64,000 bases of DNA. Source: Flavobacterium foetidum (GTDB lineage Bacteria; Bacteroidota; Bacteroidia; Flavobacteriales; Flavobacteriaceae). Shown one piece after another: positions 59,912 to 64,000 of the stretch. The first letter of the stretch is position 1; every line of letters starts with the position of its first letter. The stretch spans positions 98,520 to 162,519 of the forward strand of contig NZ_SJTF01000014.1 of assembly GCF_004634245.1 (NCBI RefSeq). Reading direction: 5' to 3'. The position numbers were made by a program, and so were the translations under genes. The notes under the pieces were generated by a model. It ran no database searches. It saw nothing but the letters and a program-made list of their open reading frames with translations, and was not told where the DNA came from.

Positions 59912-62095
59912 ATGGGTAAGAAAATTAGAAAGCCGATAAAAAATGATAAAGATTTTTCAGGAAAAATACTAAAAATTTTATCGCAAAGTGCTAATAAAAC
60001 ATTTAATTACAAACAGATAGCAGCTAAGTTAGAACTTGATGATACAAAAAGCAGAAACCAGATTATAAAAGATTTGAAAATCTTGGCTTCTCAGAAAAAA
60101 ATCATTGAGACAGAGCCTGGCAAATACTTAATTAAAGCTGTTAGCCAGGATTATTACGAAGGAACGATAGATATGACGAGCAGAAAAACGGCATATTTTA
60201 TTTGTGATGAATTTGAAGAAGACGTTTTTATTCCGACCAATAATCTGAATCGTGCCTTGGATAAGGATAAAGTAAAAGTTTACGTTTATAACCGAAGAAA
60301 AGGAAAAAGACCTGAAGGAGAAGTAATTGAAGTTCTAGAAAGAGATAAAACAGAGTTTGTTGGAGTAATAGATATTCAGGCAAATTTTGCTTTTGTTTCT
60401 ACTGCCAATCCGAAAATGTACACAGATATTTTTATTCCGAAAGATAAAATCGGAGAAGCAGAAAATGGAGATGTCGTATTGGTTGCTATCGAAGACTGGC
60501 CAAAAAGAGCCGACAGCCCGTTTGGATCTGTAATTCGAGTACTCGGAAAACCTGGAGAGCACAACACAGAGATTCATGCTATCTTAGCCGAATATGGCTT
60601 GCCTGCAGATTTTCCGGTAGAAGTAGAGGTGTATGCCCAAAAGCTGGATACTACGATTCAGGAATCTGAGATTGCAAAACGTCGTGATATGCGCGATACA
60701 CTTACGTTTACGATAGATCCAAAAGATGCAAAAGATTTTGATGATGCTTTGTCTTTCAAAAAGTTAGAAAACGGCAACTTCGAAATCGGAATTCATATTG
60801 CGGATGTTTCGTATTATCTTGAAGAAGGAACTATTCTGGACGATGAAGCATATCAAAGAGGGACTTCGGTTTATTTGGTAGATAGAGTAGTGCCGATGCT
60901 TCCTGAAGTGTTGTCGAATTTTGCTTGTTCGCTTCGTCCGAACGAGGAGAAATATACATTCTCTGCTGTATTTGAAGTTTCTCCGACAGCTCAGGTTATG
61001 AATCAGTGGTTTGGAAGAACTGTAATCTATTCTGATCAGCGTTTTGCTTACGAAGAAGCGCAGCATATCATTGAAACAAAAGGAAATAATACGATTCCGG
61101 ATGCTATTTCTATTACCGGATCATCGTATGTTGTTGCAGATGAAATTGTTGAAGCTACTTTAAAACTAGATGAACTGGCTAAGATTCTGAGAAAGAAAAG
61201 AATGCAGCAAGGCGCTATTTCTTTTGATAAAGTCGAAGTTAAATTTAATCTCAACACCGAAGGTGAACCCGAAGGAGTGTATTTTAAAGTTTCAAAAGAT
61301 GCCAATCATCTTATCGAAGAATTTATGCTTTTAGCCAACAGAAAGGTGGCTGAGTACATCGGAAAACAAAAGAAAACCTTTGTGTATCGTATTCATGATG
61401 AGCCGAATGAAGATAAATTAATCGCCATGCAGACTGTAATTTCTAAGTTTGGCTACAAATTAGATTTTAGAAGCAAAGGTGATATCGCTAAATCATTGAA
61501 CTCACTCATGGAAGAAGTAAATGGTAAAAAAGAGCAGAATCTTATTGATACTTTGGCCATTAGAAGTATGAGTAAAGCCAAATACTCAACCGATAATATT
61601 GGACATTACGGTTTGGCTTTTGATTATTACAGCCATTTTACTTCGCCAATTCGTAGATATCCAGACGTTATGGTCCACCGTTTGCTGCAATATTATCTCG
61701 ATGGAGGCGCTTCTGTAGACGAAGAGGCTTACGAAACCAAATGTCTGCATTGTTCGAGTATGGAAAACTTAGCTACAAATGCTGAGCGAGACAGCATCAA
61801 GTACATGCAGGTTAAATACATGCAAGATCATCAAGATGAAGAGTTTCTCGGCGTTATTTCTGGTGTTACCGAATGGGGAATTTATGTCGAAATCGTTTCT
61901 AACAAATGTGAAGGAATGGTGAGAATCAGAGAAATAAAAGAAGATTATTATACTTTCGATGAAAAGCAGTATGCCTTGGTTGGTGCGACATCAGGAAGTA
62001 TTTTACAATTAGGAGATGAAATTTACGTTAAAGTAAAAAATGCCGATTTAGTTAAAAAGCAATTAGATTTTCATTTTTTACGAAGAGCTGAATAA
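59912..62095 (+). CDS. rnr: Ribonuclease R
   Basis: A 727-residue 3'-5' exoribonuclease. An N-terminal winged-helix region (ILSQSANKTFNYKQIAAKLELDDTKSRNQIIKDLKIL) is followed by OB-fold cold-shock domains, the RNB catalytic core with DPKDAKDFDDALSF (the four Mg2+-binding Asp) near residue 272, DRVVPMLPEVLSNFACSLRPNEEKYTFS, YSHFTSPIRRYPDVMVHRLLQ, and a C-terminal S1 domain (EFLGVISGVTEWGIYVEI). It degrades structured RNA and takes part in RNA quality control. Confidence 0.96.
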   Translation: MGKKIRKPIKNDKDFSGKILKILSQSANKTFNYKQIAAKLELDDTKSRNQIIKDLKILASQKKIIETEPGKYLIKAVSQDYYEGTIDMTSRKTAYFICDEFEEDVFIPTNNLNRALDKDKVKVYVYNRRKGKRPEGEVIEVLERDKTEFVGVIDIQANFAFVSTANPKMYTDIFIPKDKIGEAENGDVVLVAIEDWPKRADSPFGSVIRVLGKPGEHNTEIHAILAEYGLPADFPVEVEVYAQKLDTTIQESEIAKRRDMRDTLTFTIDPKDAKDFDDALSFKKLENGNFEIGIHIADVSYYLEEGTILDDEAYQRGTSVYLVDRVVPMLPEVLSNFACSLRPNEEKYTFSAVFEVSPTAQVMNQWFGRTVIYSDQRFAYEEAQHIIETKGNNTIPDAISITGSSYVVADEIVEATLKLDELAKILRKKRMQQGAISFDKVEVKFNLNTEGEPEGVYFKVSKDANHLIEEFMLLANRKVAEYIGKQKKTFVYRIHDEPNEDKLIAMQTVISKFGYKLDFRSKGDIAKSLNSLMEEVNGKKEQNLIDTLAIRSMSKAKYSTDNIGHYGLAFDYYSHFTSPIRRYPDVMVHRLLQYYLDGGASVDEEAYETKCLHCSSMENLATNAERDSIKYMQVKYMQDHQDEEFLGVISGVTEWGIYVEIVSNKCEGMVRIREIKEDYYTFDEKQYALVGATSGSILQLGDEIYVKVKNADLVKKQLDFHFLRRAE

Positions 62096-62119
62096 TTGTT
62101 AAATTTAAAAAAGAAAAAC

Positions 62120-62788
62120 ATGAAAAAATTAATTATAGTTGCAGCCTTGTTGCTGGCACAATTGTCTATTGGACAGGTTACAAAAGATTTAGGAGATTTT
62201 GATTCTGTTAAGGTATTCGATAAACTAAGTGTAAAACTGGTTCAGTCTTCTGAAAATAAGATTGTAATAAAAGGAGCAAGAGAAGCCGAAGTAGAAGTTG
62301 TTAATAAAAAAGGTTTATTAAAATTAAGAATGCCTTTTCCTAAACTTTTATCTGGTAACGATTTGGATATCACTGTTTATTACAAACATATTGAGCTGAT
62401 AGATGTTAATGAAGGCGCTGAAGTTACTAGTAAAGAAACTATAAAAGCGACTTCTTTTAAAGTTAGTGCACAAGAAGGCGGAAAAATTAACGTAGATTTG
62501 GACGTTGATAAACTCAACGTGAGCTCTGTTTCGGGAGGAGAAATTACATTGACTGGAAAAGCTGACAATGTAGATGCAGGTTTAGGAGCAGGAGGATATC
62601 TTCTAGCAAGTAAATTATCCACTTCTCAGACTAAAGTAAGCGTTTCTGCGGGCGGAAAAGCAGATGTGAATGCTTCGACCCTTGTAGATGCAAAAGTCAA
62701 CGCAGGAGGCTCTATTTACATTTACGGAAAACCGAAACAAATTAATGAGAAAAAGGTTTTTGGCGGTAAGATTGAACAGGTGAAATAA
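62120..62788 (+). CDS. Exported GIN-domain (DUF2807) protein
   Basis: About 222 residues with a signal peptide (MKKLIIVAALLLAQLSIGQ) and a GIN/DUF2807 beta-helix-like domain (FDKLSVKLVQSSENKIVIKGAREAEVEV ... VSSVSGGEITLTGKADNVDAGLGAGGYLLASKL ... KVSVSAGGKADVNASTLVDAKVNAGGSIYIYGKPKQI). The start is ATG 62120; the upstream TTG lies at the rnr stop. It is 24 bases after rnr, so likely cotranscribed. Envelope role unknown. Confidence 0.88.
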   Translation: MKKLIIVAALLLAQLSIGQVTKDLGDFDSVKVFDKLSVKLVQSSENKIVIKGAREAEVEVVNKKGLLKLRMPFPKLLSGNDLDITVYYKHIELIDVNEGAEVTSKETIKATSFKVSAQEGGKINVDLDVDKLNVSSVSGGEITLTGKADNVDAGLGAGGYLLASKLSTSQTKVSVSAGGKADVNASTLVDAKVNAGGSIYIYGKPKQINEKKVFGGKIEQVK

Positions 62789-62801
62789 ATAATAATTTTA
62801 A

Positions 62802-63479
62802 ATGATAAACGATATTCTGGCTGGACTGCCATGGGGACTTTTCTTAAGTTTTATGGTGGGTCCGGTATTTTTCATATTATTAGAGACCAGTATTACGAAA
62901 GGATTCAGAGCTGCAATAGTCTTTGATTTTGGAGTAGTTCTAGGTGATGTTTTCTTTATAGCAATCGCATACTTAGGAAGTTACAGACTTATTCAGAGCT
63001 TAAAAGACAAACCTGCATTATTTATTTTTGGAGGTATAATCATGCTGGCTTACGGAATTATTTCTTTTGTGCGATTAAGAAAAGAAGAAAAAATAAATGA
63101 TGAAGAAATTGATCGTGATATCATTAAGAGAAACTACGGAAGCTTATTTATAAAAGGCTTTTTACTCAATGTCATCAACATTGGAGTTCTTGGTTTCTGG
63201 CTAGCAGTTATTATTTCTGTCGGACCTAAATTAGAAATGCAGAATTCAAGAATGTTTACATTTTTTACTTCTGTAATCATAACTTATTTGTTAATTGATT
63301 GCATTAAAATATTATTAGCCAAACAGTTAAAATCACGAATGACTCCTGTTAATATCCTAAAAATCAAAAAGGGAATTAGTATCGTTCTGATGGTTTTTGG
63401 CGTAGTTTTGATCACACAAGGCTGGTTTCCAAAGGAAAAAGAATTGGTTAGGAATGCTTTTGAGAAGATAGAAAAATAA
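62802..63479 (+). CDS. LysE-family translocator
   Basis: A 225-residue membrane protein with about six helices, LAGLPWGLFLSFMVGPVFFILLETSITKGFRAAIVFDFGVVLGDVFFIAIAYLGSY at the start and INIGVLGFWLAVIISVG in the second half. LysE/RhtB proteins export amino acids or small metabolites. Begins 13 bases after the GIN gene, and ends in a terminator. Confidence 0.9.
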   Translation: MINDILAGLPWGLFLSFMVGPVFFILLETSITKGFRAAIVFDFGVVLGDVFFIAIAYLGSYRLIQSLKDKPALFIFGGIIMLAYGIISFVRLRKEEKINDEEIDRDIIKRNYGSLFIKGFLLNVINIGVLGFWLAVIISVGPKLEMQNSRMFTFFTSVIITYLLIDCIKILLAKQLKSRMTPVNILKIKKGISIVLMVFGVVLITQGWFPKEKELVRNAFEKIEK

Positions 63480-63507
63480 GTTGTTGATAACTCAAATATA
63501 TAAGATC

Positions 63508-63530
63508 AAACCTCTGAATTTCAGAGGTTT
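63508..63530 (+). terminator. Terminator after the LysE-type gene
   Basis: Stem AAACCTCTGAA (63508-63518) and TTCAGAGGTTT (63520-63530) followed by TTTT; it likely ends the rnr-GIN-LysE transcript. Confidence 0.85.
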
Positions 63531-63563
63531 TTTTGTGTTGGTAGGTGAAAATTTTCAGTTTAG

Positions 63564-63664
63564 TTGTCATTTCGACGCAAGGAGAAATCACTAGAAACTC
63601 CGTACAGTATGTCGCTAATCTTTGTCGAATCCCATGTTTGATTTTTTCGAACGAGAAATGACAA
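63564..63664. repeat. MITE-like inverted-repeat element
   Basis: A 101-base segment bounded by TTGTCATTTC (63564-63573) and its perfect complement GAAATGACAA (63655-63664), with extra partial pairing around TTTCGACG / TCGAACGAG. No gene is inside. The motif TTGTCATTTCGAC is, as I recall, dispersed in Flavobacteria genomes. Confidence 0.65.
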
Positions 63665-63732
63665 GATTGAGTGCAATTTTTAAACGCGAAGTTATATTTT
63701 CTTATATGACTTATATGGTTCAAAAAAAGCAT

Positions 63733-64000
63733 AAAAAACCTCTAAATTGCTTTAGAGGTTTAGAGACATCGTCTGGATTCGAACCGATATATTTTTAATT
63801 AATTTTTACTAAAAATTAAACATTAAAAAAACTCTAAATTGCTTTAGAGGTTTAGAGGCATCGTCTGGATTCGAACCGATATATTTTTAATTAATTTTTA
63901 CTAAAAATTAAACATAAAAAAACCTCTAAATTGCTTTAGAGGTTTAGAGGCATCGTCTGGATTCGAACCGATATATTTTTAATTAATTTTTACTAAAAAT
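63733..64000. repeat. 92-bp tandem array with terminator hairpins and tRNA-T-arm-like pieces
   Basis: Three near-identical copies with a 92-base period (units from 63733, 63825 and 63917; the third is cut by the window end). Each has a hairpin (AACCTCTAAA ... TTTAGAGGTT), then a GTCTGGATTCGAACC segment whose complement GGTTCGAATCCAGAC looks like a tRNA T-loop and 3' T-stem, then an AT-rich inverted repeat. Reading on the minus strand gives a tRNA 3'-end-like piece followed by a terminator. No full tRNA gene is present within the window. Confidence 0.85.

Noticed and set aside
63761..63788. Complete tRNA gene
   Set aside because: Only a T-arm-like and 3' acceptor-like part is present in each unit; D-arm, anticodon arm and paired 5' acceptor are absent.
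63733..64000. CRISPR array
   Set aside because: The 92-base units are fully repeated with no unique spacers of constant length between identical repeats, and no cas gene is in the window.

Overview
The window looks like chromosomal DNA of a Flavobacterium close to F. johnsoniae. This rests on very AT-rich intergenic DNA, promoters of the Bacteroidetes type (TANNTTTG at -7), few Shine-Dalgarno sites, type IX secretion (T9SS) sorting domains, a SprE/PorW-type lipoprotein and many Flavobacteriaceae-specific small families. The genus call is inferred from gene content; no database was searched.

Layout. 1-2.3 kb: end of a phenylacetate-CoA-ligase-like enzyme and dusB. 2.3-2.9 kb: a YefM/YoeB toxin-antitoxin pair with a visible operator. 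3-13.9 kb: MATE transporter, LolE-type permease with rbfA, a CBS protein, then a minus-strand cluster (flippase, dut, sugar nucleotidyltransferase, TPR protein, DUF4292 lipoprotein, EnvC-like protein) that fits cell-envelope assembly. 14.3-14.64 kb: a probable two-unit structured RNA with its own promoter and terminator. 14.6-23.6 kb: ATP synthase genes atpB-E-F-H-A-G without atpD/atpC, preceded by an AtpI-like protein, an AtpZ-like protein, a bactofilin and sprE. 23.7-33.4 kb: ABC exporter, PaaE-like reductase, heptosyltransferase-like GT9 with DUF4254, upp, DUF6427/DUF6341 and purD, with a REPIN-like repeat at 28.2 kb. 33.5-46.5 kb: an accessory polysaccharide region that starts with PIN and HigA-type toxin-antitoxin genes and holds an adenylate-forming enzyme, an ORF6N protein, glycosyltransferases, a UDP-glucuronate decarboxylase, a flippase, two O-antigen-polymerase-like proteins and a Wzz-like protein. 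46.5-58.8 kb: a nucleoside-phosphorylase-like protein, a RAYT transposase with REP palindromes inside and beside it, GH3, TatA, two T9SS-exported proteins (GH8 glycanase and a delta-60 repeat protein), Tex and RpiB. 58.8-59.6 kb: an AT-rich gap dense in DnaA-box-like 9-mers, a candidate replication origin. 59.6-64 kb: rnr, a GIN-domain protein, a LysE-type transporter, a MITE-like repeat and a 92-bp tandem array carrying tRNA T-arm-like pieces.

The strongest leads beyond routine annotation are the candidate oriC, the tandem structured RNA upstream of the ATP synthase terminator, the 92-bp array at the right edge, the RAYT gene interrupted in frame by its own REP palindrome, the 31-bp palindrome inside the ORF6N gene, and the three-gene toxin-antitoxin set translationally coupled to a polysaccharide-locus enzyme.
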